Below, piece by piece: positions 16,285 to 24,344 of a DNA stretch of 64,000 nt. The DNA comes from Clostridium sp. (GTDB lineage Bacteria; Bacillota; Clostridia; Lachnospirales; Lachnospiraceae), in assembly GCA_031275405.1 (NCBI GenBank), contig JAISOV010000046.1, positions 86,212-150,211 of the forward strand, in the 5' to 3' direction. How positions within the stretch are numbered: the stretch's first letter is position 1; every line of letters begins with the position of its first letter. The position numbers were made by a program, and so were the translations under genes. The notes below the pieces were generated by a model, which saw only the letters and a program-made list of their open reading frames with translations, did no database searches and was not told where the DNA came from.

Positions 16285-17642
16285 CTATGGCGCACCACCT
16301 CAAAACGTTCCAGGGAGCAGGGTTCGTCCGGTCGGATACCGCCTTTTTTCCGGGCGATTTCCAGCTGCTCGTCCACGGTCTCCACACCGTCCAGATCCGG
16401 CAGAAGCAGTCCGCGCCGACGACCGCTCGTCACGATCACGCCGTATCTGTGCGGATCCAGCAGCGACCGGTCGGGAACCGGCTCCGGCTCGGACAGGACA
16501 TCGACGCTGTACGTCAGCTCGTCCAGCTCGTCGGAAGCCACCGGGTCGAAACGCGGATCCTGCGAACAGGCGGAGATTCCGTTGCGGATGATTTCCTGCG
16601 CGATATTCGGGCAGGTCGGCGCGGTCGTGCCGATACAGCCCCGCAGGCCGCCGTTCTTCTGGATGGAGACAAAGACCCCGGCACGGCTGCCCGTCATTTC
16701 GGCGGGCAGCTCCTCCGGCAGGCGGAGGGCATGGCCGGTTTTCACAAAACGCTCGACCGTTTCCCGCGCAAGCCTTACGAACGCGTCTTCCTGCCGGCGG
16801 CGGCTCCGGATCCTGGCGCTTCTGTCCGCCAGAAGGAGCGGAAGCAGGCTCTGCGCCTCGCCGGTACCCTCGAACTTTGCCGTCAGGTAGCCGACCCCGA
16901 AAGGCGCTTCATAATGCAGGACTTCGGATCTGACATGCAGCCCGTCGAACACTCCCGCCAGAATCATCGCCGAACGCAGGCCGCATTCGGCGGCGTTTTC
17001 GGCGAGAGCCGGATCTATGGAAAAAAGACGCCTCAGATCCGAGGCTTCGATGCATTCGCGGACAAAACGGTCGTGTTCCGCGCCGGAAGGCGAAAAGCCG
17101 TAGCTTCCTCCGAGCCTGTGCGACAGGTCGCCGCTGGCTATGACGGCAATCCTGCGGTTCAGCGAAGCCGCCGCCTGCCGGATGCACCTTCCGAAACGGT
17201 ACTGCTCCACAAAGGGCAGGCCGGACAGCGAAACCCGCACGAGCAAGGGCAAGGCAGGGGAAGAAGCCCGCAGGAACCATAGGGGAACCATCGTGCCATG
17301 GTCAAGGCTTCTGTCACGCTCGCCGAGAAAGCCCGCAGGGATCCCGCTCTGCCGGGCGGTTTCCGCGATCCGCGCCGCAAGCTCGCTGTCATAGCTTACG
17401 TCGAACTTCACCTGCGGCGCGTGAAACTGCGCGAAGCTTCCCTTTGCGCGGTTTCCCGGGGAAATATGGAAATAATCGGCATAGAGAATACTGTGCGGCG
17501 AGACGACCACAACGGTTTCGGGGGCATACCCGCTGATTTCTTTCGCCGATTGTTCATAAGCCGCCCGCGTTCCGGGGATTTCAGTTCCGTCTCCCACGCC
17601 TTGCACGATCAGGGGCGGGTGCGGCACAAGATAACCTTTCAT
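16281..17642 (-). CDS. AmmeMemoRadiSam protein with fused Memo (AmrB) and AMMECR1 (AmrA) domains
   Basis: A 453-residue fusion. Residues about 1-265 are a Memo/class III dioxygenase-like domain (KGYLVPHPPLIVQGVG, VVVSPHSILYADYFHI, SLDHGTMVPLWFL, VIASGDLSHRL), with the histidines expected for a metal site. Residues about 285-453 are an AMMECR1 domain (FVSIQKNGGLRGCIGTT, RFDPVASDELDELTYSVDVL). It forms an operon with amrS. The biochemical role of the system is not established. A G-rich ribosome site before the ATG is weak (AATAGG). Confidence 0.9.
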   Translation of the reverse strand: MKGYLVPHPPLIVQGVGDGTEIPGTRAAYEQSAKEISGYAPETVVVVSPHSILYADYFHISPGNRAKGSFAQFHAPQVKFDVSYDSELAARIAETARQSGIPAGFLGERDRSLDHGTMVPLWFLRASSPALPLLVRVSLSGLPFVEQYRFGRCIRQAAASLNRRIAVIASGDLSHRLGGSYGFSPSGAEHDRFVRECIEASDLRRLFSIDPALAENAAECGLRSAMILAGVFDGLHVRSEVLHYEAPFGVGYLTAKFEGTGEAQSLLPLLLADRSARIRSRRRQEDAFVRLARETVERFVKTGHALRLPEELPAEMTGSRAGVFVSIQKNGGLRGCIGTTAPTCPNIAQEIIRNGISACSQDPRFDPVASDELDELTYSVDVLSEPEPVPDRSLLDPHRYGVIVTSGRRRGLLLPDLDGVETVDEQLEIARKKGGIRPDEPCSLERFEVVRHR

Positions 17643-17858
17643 CCTATTCGCCTGCCATTCCTTTTCTGTTTCCTGTTCCTGACAGGACTCTTTTCGTTCC
17701 TGCCAGCCTGTCGCCGGACGGTCTGTCGCAAGAAAACATAAAAAGAAACCGGTTCTGCCCTCTGGACAGACGACAGCGGGACAGGCGAACGCCTTGCGGC
17801 GCTCTCACCGCTTCCCCGCGGGCAGGAAAACCCTGCCTATGCGCGGCGCTCGGCCGGT

Positions 17859-18128
17859 TCACCACTTTCCCCACGGGCAGGAATGTTTCCTCATCGCCGC
17901 CCTTAATTCCACATAGCACCCGCAGGCCCGGCACAGGCCTTCCAGGAGCAGCTCACAGCTCCCGCACACGTCCAGGCGGCTCTCATAGAGCCGTGTCCGT
18001 ACTGTCTGATCCGCGTCCAGGTTGGCCAGATATTCCCGCAGGGAACGGAAGTACCCTTCCGGATCCGCCATGTCACTGGTCAGGCATTTCCGGCAGGGCC
18101 GCTTCGGTCGCGCTTCCTCTGTCCGCAC
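17859..18128 (-). CDS. Small cysteine-rich protein, DUF6171-like
   Basis: An 89-residue protein starting at a GTG nine bases after GGCGGGG. It has paired cysteines typical of metal binding: CRKC near residue 12, CGSC near 55, CRACGC near 67, and a final C before PWGKW. It resembles a small Lachnospiraceae family of unknown function that I recall as DUF6171; that name is from memory. It starts 17 bp after the rubrerythrin stop, so the two are probably co-transcribed, which hints at a redox or metal context. Nothing certain can be said of its function. Confidence 0.7.
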   Translation of the reverse strand: MRTEEARPKRPCRKCLTSDMADPEGYFRSLREYLANLDADQTVRTRLYESRLDVCGSCELLLEGLCRACGCYVELRAAMRKHSCPWGKW

Positions 18129-18145
18129 GGCTTTTCACCCCGCCT

Positions 18146-18685
18146 TTAATAGTTCTGCGCCTGTAGTTCAAAATAAGCCTGCGGATGGCTGCATACCGGG
18201 CATAGTTCCGGCGCTTGGGGGCCTGTATGGAGATGCCCGCAGTTCTTACACTTCCAGACACGGTCGCCGTCTCTGGAAAAGACAAGCCCCTCCTCGATAT
18301 TGGCCAGCAGCCTGCGGTACCGCTCTTCATGCTCTTTCTCAATCGCCAGGACGCCCTCAAAAAGCTTCGCGACGTATTCCAGGCCCTCTTCCCTCGCTTC
18401 CGCGGCAAATCTGGCATACATGTCCGTCCATTCGCCATGCTCGCCCAGCGCCGCGTCGGCCAGATTCTCCGTCGTGGGGCCGATTCCGTCATGCAGCAGC
18501 TTGAACCAGATTTTTGCGTGTTCTTTTTCGTTATGGGCCGTTTCCTCCAGGATCTCCGCAATCTGCACGTACCCGTCCTTACGCGCTCTGGACGCGTAAT
18601 AGGAATACTTGTTATGCGCCATGGATTCCCCCGCAAAGGCTTCCTGCAGATTCCGCTCCGTCTTGCTTCCATGTAAGTTGCTCAT
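18146..18685 (-). CDS. rbr: Rubrerythrin
   Basis: The protein (about 179 residues) has an N-terminal four-helix diiron domain with metal ligands in QEAFAGESMAHNKY, EETAHNEKEHAK, FEGVLAIEKEHEERY and similar. A C-terminal rubredoxin-like [Fe(SCys)4] domain (WKCKNCGHLHTG...CPVCSHPQAYF) follows. It reduces hydrogen peroxide in anaerobes. The start at 18685 lies five bases after GGAGG; the ATG at 18697 is too far upstream of it. Likely co-transcribed with the following cysteine-rich gene. Confidence 0.95.
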   Translation of the reverse strand: MSNLHGSKTERNLQEAFAGESMAHNKYSYYASRARKDGYVQIAEILEETAHNEKEHAKIWFKLLHDGIGPTTENLADAALGEHGEWTDMYARFAAEAREEGLEYVAKLFEGVLAIEKEHEERYRRLLANIEEGLVFSRDGDRVWKCKNCGHLHTGPQAPELCPVCSHPQAYFELQAQNY

Positions 18686-18736
18686 GATACCCTCCATTCT
18701 GAATTCCGTGTGGCTGAACTCTCATTGCTTACGCGT

Positions 18737-18765
18737 AGGATAACACAGTTCCATGGGGTTTGCAA
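18737..18765 (-). promoter_or_regulatory. Probable promoter of rubrerythrin
   Basis: Minus strand TTGCAA (18760-18765), 17-bp spacer, TATCCT (18737-18742). The downstream sequence TACGCGTAAGCA recurs in the valS leader near 57200. Confidence 0.5.
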
Positions 18766-18769
18766 GGCC

Positions 18770-19384
18770 GGATTGCTGAAAAGCAGGCAAAAAACAGATC
18801 CAAAAGCATTCGGCAAGGCCCGGGGAAGGTCTGAGCCGCTTCCCGGGGCCCTGCCTGCGTCCGGAACAGAGTCCGCGAGGTTCCTTGGCTGACGGCATGA
18901 GGCCGCCTCTGTTTCTCCCTGCCGCCTGTCTCCGGCTTGCCGTTTCTTCCTGCTGTTGATCTTGTTTCCCCGCTTCCGGGGACAGCCCCGGCAGCACTGC
19001 CCGCCGTCAGGGAAGCGTGGGAAGCACGCGGATACCAGAACTGAATATCCGTTATCACCCTGTCGCTTCCCTGTCATCAGGGGAACGGGAAACTCGGCGG
19101 TGAAGGCGGAAAGCAGCCCGACCCAAGGCAGGCCGCCCCGCCGTCAGGGTCAGCGGCATGGGCAGCGCATGGATGTCCTTCGGCTCCTCAATGACCCCTC
19201 CCTCCCTGTCGTAGACGGCCTTCCGCAGCGACAGGTTCACGTACCGCGGCACCTCCCTGCCCTGCCGCTGCGGAAGTTTGTCTTTCCGTACGGGTTTTTC
19301 CTCCACTCCCGGCAAGGATTCCGGAGCCGGATGCATCTGGCCCCGGAATCCTCCGTAAGTAAAAACTATGTGCCATCCACAGAA
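18770..19384. other. Gene-poor stretch
   Basis: No gene is supported. The longest minus frame (19055-19336, 93 codons, containing VPRYVNLSLRKAVYDREGG) could be a decayed coding fragment but matches nothing I recognise and has no ribosome site. Confidence 0.5.
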
Positions 19385-19414
19385 CTGGGCGTTTTTTTAC
19401 GAAACAGCGCCCAG
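19385..19414 (-). terminator. Hairpin after the DUF2087 gene
   Basis: Perfect 7-bp arms CTGGGCG (19385-19391) and CGCCCAG (19408-19414) just downstream of the 118-codon gene. Loop is T/A rich; there is no long T-run after the stem, so termination strength is uncertain. Confidence 0.5.
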
Positions 19415-19460
19415 GCAAGCTTACCGTCTTCACTTTTGGCGGATATCGTCCAAAATGGAT

Positions 19461-19817
19461 TCACATCCCATGTTTCCCTATCAGCCACATCTGAAAATCT
19501 TCCGGCGTTGGACTATTTGCGGGAACCCAGTACTCTCGGCCACCATCGTTACGGCACAGCAGATTCATGTCGATCAGATACCGCCTTAGCATGGCGCAAT
19601 CCAAAAACGTGTGCCAGTCATTTAAAATACCGTTGATTTCTTTCTCGCTATAGACTTTGCCCGGCTCAAACTTAGAAGCTAAATAAAACAGAGCTGTCAG
19701 CTGTAGCTTACGTTTTTTCGGAAAGCCAATGAGCTGATTTTCATGGTTGAGAAACTGTTTTATGCCCATCGTATCTATTTGATTGATCTGATTGACTTGA
19801 TCCGCCGGATCCATCAT
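19461..19817 (-). CDS. DUF2087 domain protein
   Basis: A 118-residue protein. The core LIGFPKKRKLQLTALFYLAS, then EKEINGILNDWHTFLDCAML, then RRYLIDMNLLCRNDGGREYW is a textbook DUF2087 domain, a winged-helix-like fold often attached to transcription regulators. Here the domain stands nearly alone after a short polar N-terminus. The start at 19817 follows GGGGAG by five bases; a longer frame exists upstream but lacks a ribosome site. It is the last gene of the merR-hprK-DUF2087 run. Confidence 0.85.
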   Translation of the reverse strand: MMDPADQVNQINQIDTMGIKQFLNHENQLIGFPKKRKLQLTALFYLASKFEPGKVYSEKEINGILNDWHTFLDCAMLRRYLIDMNLLCRNDGGREYWVPANSPTPEDFQMWLIGKHGM

Positions 19818-19890
19818 CCTATCTCCCCTCTTTTCTCTTCCCTGCCCTTGGCTGTCCGCTTCACAAACCATTTCCTCTCCGAAGCATACG

Positions 19891-20829
19891 TCATTTTAAT
19901 TTGAACTGTTCATTTGCCCTTTCGATAAACCTCGCGGTATCATTGTAACCCATCTGCCTTTGTCTGCGGCTGATCGCAGCCGCTTCCAGGATGACTGCCA
20001 CGTTTCTTCCTGGCCTCAACGGAACTTCATAATTAATGATTTTATTTCCTAAGATCTCAATATAAGTATCCCCGTTCCCTAACCGGTCATATTCATCTTT
20101 CGGGTTCCACTCTTTTAGGGTAACGACCAATTCAATGTTTTGCGTTTCCTTCACCGCCTGAACGCCAAACATATTCTTGATGTCTACCAGGCCGATTCCT
20201 CTGATCTCTAAATAATCCTTCACAATAGCAGGCGCTTTCCCAAACAAAGTTTTTTCGCTTGCCTTGTGTATTTCCACAACATCATCGGAAACCATCCGGT
20301 GGCCACGTTTTAATAACTCCAGGACGGCTTCGCTCTTCCCAATCCCGCTTTCCCCCCTGATAAACACACCCACCCCGTTTACATCCACTAAACAGCCGTG
20401 TAAAGTAACAATCGGGGCAAGCCTCTCGCTTAGCCATCTGATAATCGAACTCATAAAATCTGACGTGGTTTCCGATGTGGAAAAGATCGGTATCTGCGCC
20501 TTTGTTGCAATATCAATGAGTTCTATGTCCGGCACAAGATCTCTGCAAAAAATATAGCACGGAGACCCCAGATTGATTAATTTACTGTAAACGTCTGTCT
20601 TTTCCCTGTGGTCAAGCTGCTGGAGGTACATGGCCTCCACATAGCCAACGATCTGGATCCTCGTTTTGTCAAAAAAATCCAAGAATCCCGTCAGCTGTAT
20701 TCCAGGGCGGTTGATATCTTTTGTAGTGATCTTGATACCATGATAATCTACTTCGGTAGTTAAAAGTTTCAAATTAAAGTAATCGACTATTTCTTTTAAC
20801 TCACAATAACGTTCACCCATGCCATTCAT
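19891..20829 (-). CDS. hprK: HPr kinase/phosphorylase (or paralogue)
   Basis: A 312-residue protein. N-terminal domain (1-135) has INRPGIQLTGFLDFFDKTRI; the kinase domain has LHGCLVDVNGVGVFI, Walker A GESGIGKS (159-166), the acidic RMVSDDVVEI segment and the signature YLEIRGIGLVDIKNMFG. The product phosphorylates or dephosphorylates HPr on serine and so controls carbon catabolite repression. Its setting is unusual: the neighbours are a MerR regulator and a DUF2087 protein rather than lgt, murB or uvr genes, and the DNA is AT-richer than the flanks. It may therefore be a paralogue. Two starts are possible (20829 or 20820); AAGG is ten bases before the second. Confidence 0.88.
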   Translation of the reverse strand: MNGMGERYCELKEIVDYFNLKLLTTEVDYHGIKITTKDINRPGIQLTGFLDFFDKTRIQIVGYVEAMYLQQLDHREKTDVYSKLINLGSPCYIFCRDLVPDIELIDIATKAQIPIFSTSETTSDFMSSIIRWLSERLAPIVTLHGCLVDVNGVGVFIRGESGIGKSEAVLELLKRGHRMVSDDVVEIHKASEKTLFGKAPAIVKDYLEIRGIGLVDIKNMFGVQAVKETQNIELVVTLKEWNPKDEYDRLGNGDTYIEILGNKIINYEVPLRPGRNVAVILEAAAISRRQRQMGYNDTARFIERANEQFKLK

Positions 20830-20891
20830 GCCTTCTTTCTTTTTTTATGATCATGCCGTTTCGTAAATCCGTCCAGCATTTTTTACAGTTT

Positions 20892-21347
20892 TTATATCCT
20901 TTCAGACCTAATATTTACTGTTTTTGAGACATTTGAGCGAAATTCCACTTCCTTTTTGTTCTTGTCGATCAGTTCTTGGACTTCCGGCTTTAACATGATA
21001 TTTTTATCAGGATCTTCCGTATCATTGAGGAACTTGTCAATGATCTCAGCACTGTTATCCCAGTCCTCTCCTTGTAATTCCATGATTTCCAGGTATTTTG
21101 CCGCCAATTCAAGGATTCCAAACAGCTGCCTGTGAATTAAGTCTTTTATTTCACGCAATGAATAACCCAATGTCTTATAATACAATATTTGTGCCAGTTT
21201 ATTCAAACTAGTTTGATGATAAGTACGCGTTCCATTCTTATCATAACCATCTGACGGCAGTAAGCCCATCTCGTCATAATATTGTAATGTCCGGATGGAA
21301 ACTCCTGCTACTTTAGCTATTTCATGAACGGTCAGTTCCTCTCTCAT
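20892..21347 (-). CDS. MerR family transcriptional regulator
   Basis: A 151-residue protein. The N-terminal winged helix reads TVHEIAKVAGVSIRTLQYYD, EMGLLPSDGYDKNGTRTYHQ, the MerR signature. A predicted helical segment with ILYYKTLGYSLREIKDLI follows, then an acidic, charged C-terminus without the cysteines of metal sensors. It resembles the TipA/BmrR-like group but the ligand cannot be assigned. AGGAGG lies five bases before the ATG, and a strong promoter lies upstream. Probably the first gene of an operon with hprK (62-bp gap). Confidence 0.9.
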   Translation of the reverse strand: MREELTVHEIAKVAGVSIRTLQYYDEMGLLPSDGYDKNGTRTYHQTSLNKLAQILYYKTLGYSLREIKDLIHRQLFGILELAAKYLEIMELQGEDWDNSAEIIDKFLNDTEDPDKNIMLKPEVQELIDKNKKEVEFRSNVSKTVNIRSERI

Positions 21348-21425
21348 CGCGACCTCCTATGCCATATGCCGGGAGTATCCATCATCTTCCGTAACTAGCA
21401 AACTTGCGTGAAAATCAACACCCTT

Positions 21426-21454
21426 ATTGTAACCCTTGGGGAAAGCAAAGTCAA
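21426..21454 (-). promoter_or_regulatory. Promoter of the merR-hprK operon
   Basis: Minus strand TTGACT (21449-21454), 17-bp spacer, TACAAT (21426-21431). The spacer is 17 bp, not the 19-20 bp typical of MerR-activated promoters, so autoactivation by DNA twisting is not suggested. Confidence 0.75.
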
Positions 21455-21661
21455 GCAGGTTTCTGTGACAGCGTTCCGGCTGCCGCCACCTCATGCCGAA
21501 CCGTGCAGAAACCGAAGGATGTTACAGATTTATGTTCTTAGGAAAGCACGTCCTCATGGCGGGGAATGGAAAAAACAGGGAAATTTTCGTTGCTTAAAAG
21601 GAAGAAGCCGCCGTTCCTGTTTGATATTCATAAAATTGCGGTAATGTTTTTTGATGTTTTA

Positions 21662-22165
21662 CTAATAAATTGCAAATTCGCCATACCATTTATCATACGT
21701 AACCCTGTATTTACCAATAGTATAATGATAGGTATCTGGCATTAACTGAATGTAATTCAGTTCAAACACCCCACTTGGTTCAATAACCAATTCTTCTTCT
21801 ATGGCTGCGGGAGAAACAATGTTTACCCAATCTGTACCGTTATAATATTCTATTGCATAATGATAACTGCCCCGATATTCTAATTTTTTAGAAAGGTTGC
21901 GTATTGTAACCATAACAAATTTCGGGATTTCAGTATGATGAATATGATTCGGTTCAACCTCTATAGTAATAGACATAAAGTTTTCTCCTTCGTTTGTAGA
22001 AGTAGACGGAGACGAAATATCTGTATCATGCTCTTCCAAAGCCTCGCTTGTTTGAAGATTATCGGTATCATTAGAACAACTCCACAACATAAATGGAAGT
22101 AACAATATGATACATAAGTAGATTAACCGTGCCAATAAATATTTTTTCATTATGCGTTTATACAT
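21662..22165 (-). CDS. Probable lipoprotein with an Ig-like domain, unknown function
   Basis: A 167-residue protein. A hydrophobic signal (about 7-27) ends in a lipobox-like LWSC with C30, followed by a polar, acidic linker (NDTDNLQTSEALEEHDTDIS) and a beta-rich domain (ITIEVEPNHIHHTEIPKFVM, then RNLSKKLEYRGSYHYAIEYY). The pattern resembles the small Ig-like lipoprotein domains found in Firmicutes. Its ATG overlaps the stop of the protease gene (TAATG), so the two are translationally coupled; an inhibitor, anchor or chaperone for the protease is possible but unproven. Codon use is AT-rich, like the protease gene. Confidence 0.7.
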   Translation of the reverse strand: MYKRIMKKYLLARLIYLCIILLLPFMLWSCSNDTDNLQTSEALEEHDTDISSPSTSTNEGENFMSITIEVEPNHIHHTEIPKFVMVTIRNLSKKLEYRGSYHYAIEYYNGTDWVNIVSPAAIEEELVIEPSGVFELNYIQLMPDTYHYTIGKYRVTYDKWYGEFAIY

Positions 22166-23412
22166 TAACTCGTTTTAACTGTAAAAGAGCTACTAAATCT
22201 TACAAAAGGAGTAAACCATATTAAATTTCCTCCGTCACCTACATTGCTCCCCCAGTGAACTCCTACAAAATTATAACTGTTTCCGCCGCCAGATGCTTGG
22301 GTATAGTAAGGACCTCCGCTATCACCGCCGCCAGATGTTCCAGTTGTTAATTTTGCTCTTGTAAGACCATTTATGGTATAATTTGACGAATCTGTTTGTG
22401 AAACATTTTGTGCTTCAACTTCCGCTTCTGCATATCCATTTGACATACCATATTTCATCACTGCCGTTCCTTTTGGTAGGTCATTTGTCGTGCCTGTTAT
22501 GTTTCTTGTAGCACTTGACGAAGAACCATAAATTTTATTTGAAATAGTGTCACTATTTGTTATGCGTACAAGCGCCCAATCGCCACTTGCGTTATTTTGC
22601 CACATAAGCTGTGATACTCTACCAAAATCACTGCCGCCACGATATACTTGTTGATTTGTACCCGATATCGCAAAATTGTGTCCCGCAGTAACAAATCCAT
22701 TATATGTCGTGCCGTTTGTCGTAAATGTTCCGCATACTCCAATACTTCTCCCCGGACCCGTTGAAGAACCTCTATTAATTTCCATCCCGCCTCGTAATTC
22801 AGCTTCGGTTTGTATCAATTCGTCTGTACTTAGGACAAATAAATCTAAACTGATAGCTTTTTCGGGCAAACTGTCTTTTACAATATTGGATTCGGATAAT
22901 GAAATTAACGAAGCTAACGACAACCTAATATTGCTTTCGTCCAATTCTAAAAATCCAAAATTGATCTTATTTTCTACTACGTCCACATAATGACTTACAG
23001 CCGAATGTTCTTTTTTTAAGACTTCAAAAATACTGTAACGTATTTTATCTAATTCATTCACGGAATATTCCGCAGTTTCAAATACAACACAATCAAAATC
23101 TTTTAGGAGTTCACCGTAATTGTTTTTATTCGTTGATGTTGTCGCAACGTGTAGTTTATAATCAGCTATCCACACTCCTGCATAATCGTCAGGATATGTG
23201 ATAGTTCCGTCTTCGTAGACTGTAAAAGTCGTGTTTAAAAGTGAGTAGGCTTCTAACGCTTTTGCCTGTAACGCGAAAACCTGCGGCACTGAATGAGTAT
23301 CGTCTAAGGTACCGTCAGCCGCCCCTGCGCCGATAGAAACACCCATCGACATAACCAGTGTAACCGCCAAGAATAAAACTAATAACCTTTTGCGTAAAAA
23401 ATTGATTTTCAT
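22165..23412 (-). CDS. Secreted chymotrypsin-fold (S1 family) serine protease with pro-region
   Basis: A 415-residue protein. The signal peptide is about residues 1-32 (MKINFLRKRLLVLFLAVTLV then MSMGVSIGAGAA). Residues about 33-205 look like a pro-region. The catalytic part has H245 (FVTAGHNF), D278 (SGDWALVRI) and S365 (GGGDSGGPYY), a complete triad in the alpha-lytic/streptogrisin style. It should be exported and self-activated. AGGAGG lies a few bases before the ATG. The AT-rich composition and the transposon debris next door suggest lateral transfer. Substrate unknown. Confidence 0.88.
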   Translation of the reverse strand: MKINFLRKRLLVLFLAVTLVMSMGVSIGAGAADGTLDDTHSVPQVFALQAKALEAYSLLNTTFTVYEDGTITYPDDYAGVWIADYKLHVATTSTNKNNYGELLKDFDCVVFETAEYSVNELDKIRYSIFEVLKKEHSAVSHYVDVVENKINFGFLELDESNIRLSLASLISLSESNIVKDSLPEKAISLDLFVLSTDELIQTEAELRGGMEINRGSSTGPGRSIGVCGTFTTNGTTYNGFVTAGHNFAISGTNQQVYRGGSDFGRVSQLMWQNNASGDWALVRITNSDTISNKIYGSSSSATRNITGTTNDLPKGTAVMKYGMSNGYAEAEVEAQNVSQTDSSNYTINGLTRAKLTTGTSGGGDSGGPYYTQASGGGNSYNFVGVHWGSNVGDGGNLIWFTPFVRFSSSFTVKTS

Positions 23413-23488
23413 AACTTTCCTCCTGTCTAATGTTTATTTTTATACTTCTCACACCATCATGAACGGTGTAGAAAGATTTGTCATATCC

Positions 23489-23517
23489 ATTATATATTAA
23501 AACCACTCCCGAGTAAA
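23489..23517 (-). promoter_or_regulatory. Probable promoter of the protease-lipoprotein operon
   Basis: Minus strand TTTACT (23512-23517), 17-bp spacer, perfect TATAAT (23489-23494), about 76 bp upstream of the start. Confidence 0.6.
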
Positions 23518-23589
23518 TAACATTTTGTAAATTTTTTTACTGCAACGGACAAGTATGTCGCTTACCCATTGCGGTTGCGGGGTCAGTGT

Positions 23590-23935
23590 TCAATACTGTG
23601 CTTCCTCATATACGTACGTTTCCCTCACTTCCTGTTGCATGATACCCTCCGTCCCCTTGCGTAATAACTCCACGCTCCGCACTTCGTCCTGTAGCCTGTA
23701 ATACCCTCACAGAGGGCGAATTTAGCCGCCGTAAGCGTCTTTTGCTCCGCCTGCCATCCTTGGGGCAGGGTCTTGTGATCTCCCCTAACGCCGTCAGGGT
23801 ACTGTTTCGCGTCCTTGTACTTCTGGATTTCATCTTCGTGTTTGTCGCGGTAGGCTTCGCGCTTCTTGGGGTCAAGCTGCCTGTACTTGTGATATACCGC
23901 CTTGTGCTGTTTGTAATTCTCGTATTGCAATAGTC
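23590..23935 (-). pseudogene. C-terminal remnant of a mobilization relaxase, frameshifted
   Basis: On the minus strand the frame encodes NYKQHKAVYHKYRQLDPKKR and then a KTLPQGWQAEQKTLTAAKFALCE stretch, which matches the C-terminal tail of Firmicute relaxases from mobilizable elements. After FALCE one base is missing; the tail resumes in another frame as YYRLQDEVRSVELLRKGTEG, ending ...VYEEAQY and a TGA at 23590-23592. The N-terminal nuclease domain is absent, replaced by transposase sequence at about 23940. It is a broken relic of an integrated mobile element. Confidence 0.75.
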
Positions 23936-23944
23936 AATAAAAGT

Positions 23945-24260
23945 TTCCGCCCCAACTTCGCCAATTTACCGCGAAAAACGCAACTCGTGTACTGACTGCC
24001 GCGGCCGCTGTGGCTGATTGCGCCGCGCAAGTCGTGGCTCTGAGCCGCATTCACGAGCGTCTCGACGTATAACTCCGTCCGCATATTGTCCCGATAAGAA
24101 ATGCGATTTCGATGAATGCAAATTCCGGTTTTGTGGAAGGCGGCAACAATAGATTCCAGCTTATAAAACGTGAAATGTATGGCAGGGCGAACCTTCCGCA
24201 TCTGACTCGGAAATGCCTCTTGGGGTTTTCCATCACAAAGCCGGAATTCAACTTATTCAA
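23945..24260 (-). pseudogene. IS3-family transposase fragment (rve domain)
   Basis: The frame contains DNMRTELYVETLVNAAQSHD and ISHSGRGSQYTSCVFRGKLA, matching the IS3/IS150 integrase core (A-DHMRTELV..AL, then HHSDRGSQYTS). The second catalytic aspartate of HSDRG is G here. Both ends are missing and it runs into the relaxase remnant. No inverted repeats could be found. Confidence 0.7.
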
Positions 24261-24271
24261 TCTGATATAGC

Positions 24272-24303
24272 AAAGCCTAACCTTAAAGAACAGATTAGGC
24301 TTT
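24272..24303. terminator. Hairpin between glycosidase gene and transposon debris
   Basis: Perfect 9-bp arms AAAGCCTAA (24272-24280) and TTAGGCTTT (24295-24303). T-richness is greater on the plus side (CATTTTT), but position suggests it ends the minus-strand operon that stops at 24345. Confidence 0.6.
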
Positions 24304-24344
24304 CATTTTTGCTGTGCTTACCCCATGTTAAGAAAGAACCGGTT

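Noticed and set aside
17644..17934. 96-codon minus frame between the cysteine-rich gene and the AMMECR1 fusion
   Set aside because: Overlaps the better supported cysteine-rich gene in another frame and lacks any recognisable feature.
18682..19077. 131-codon minus frame upstream of rubrerythrin
   Set aside because: No domain, no ribosome site, and it overlaps the rubrerythrin promoter.
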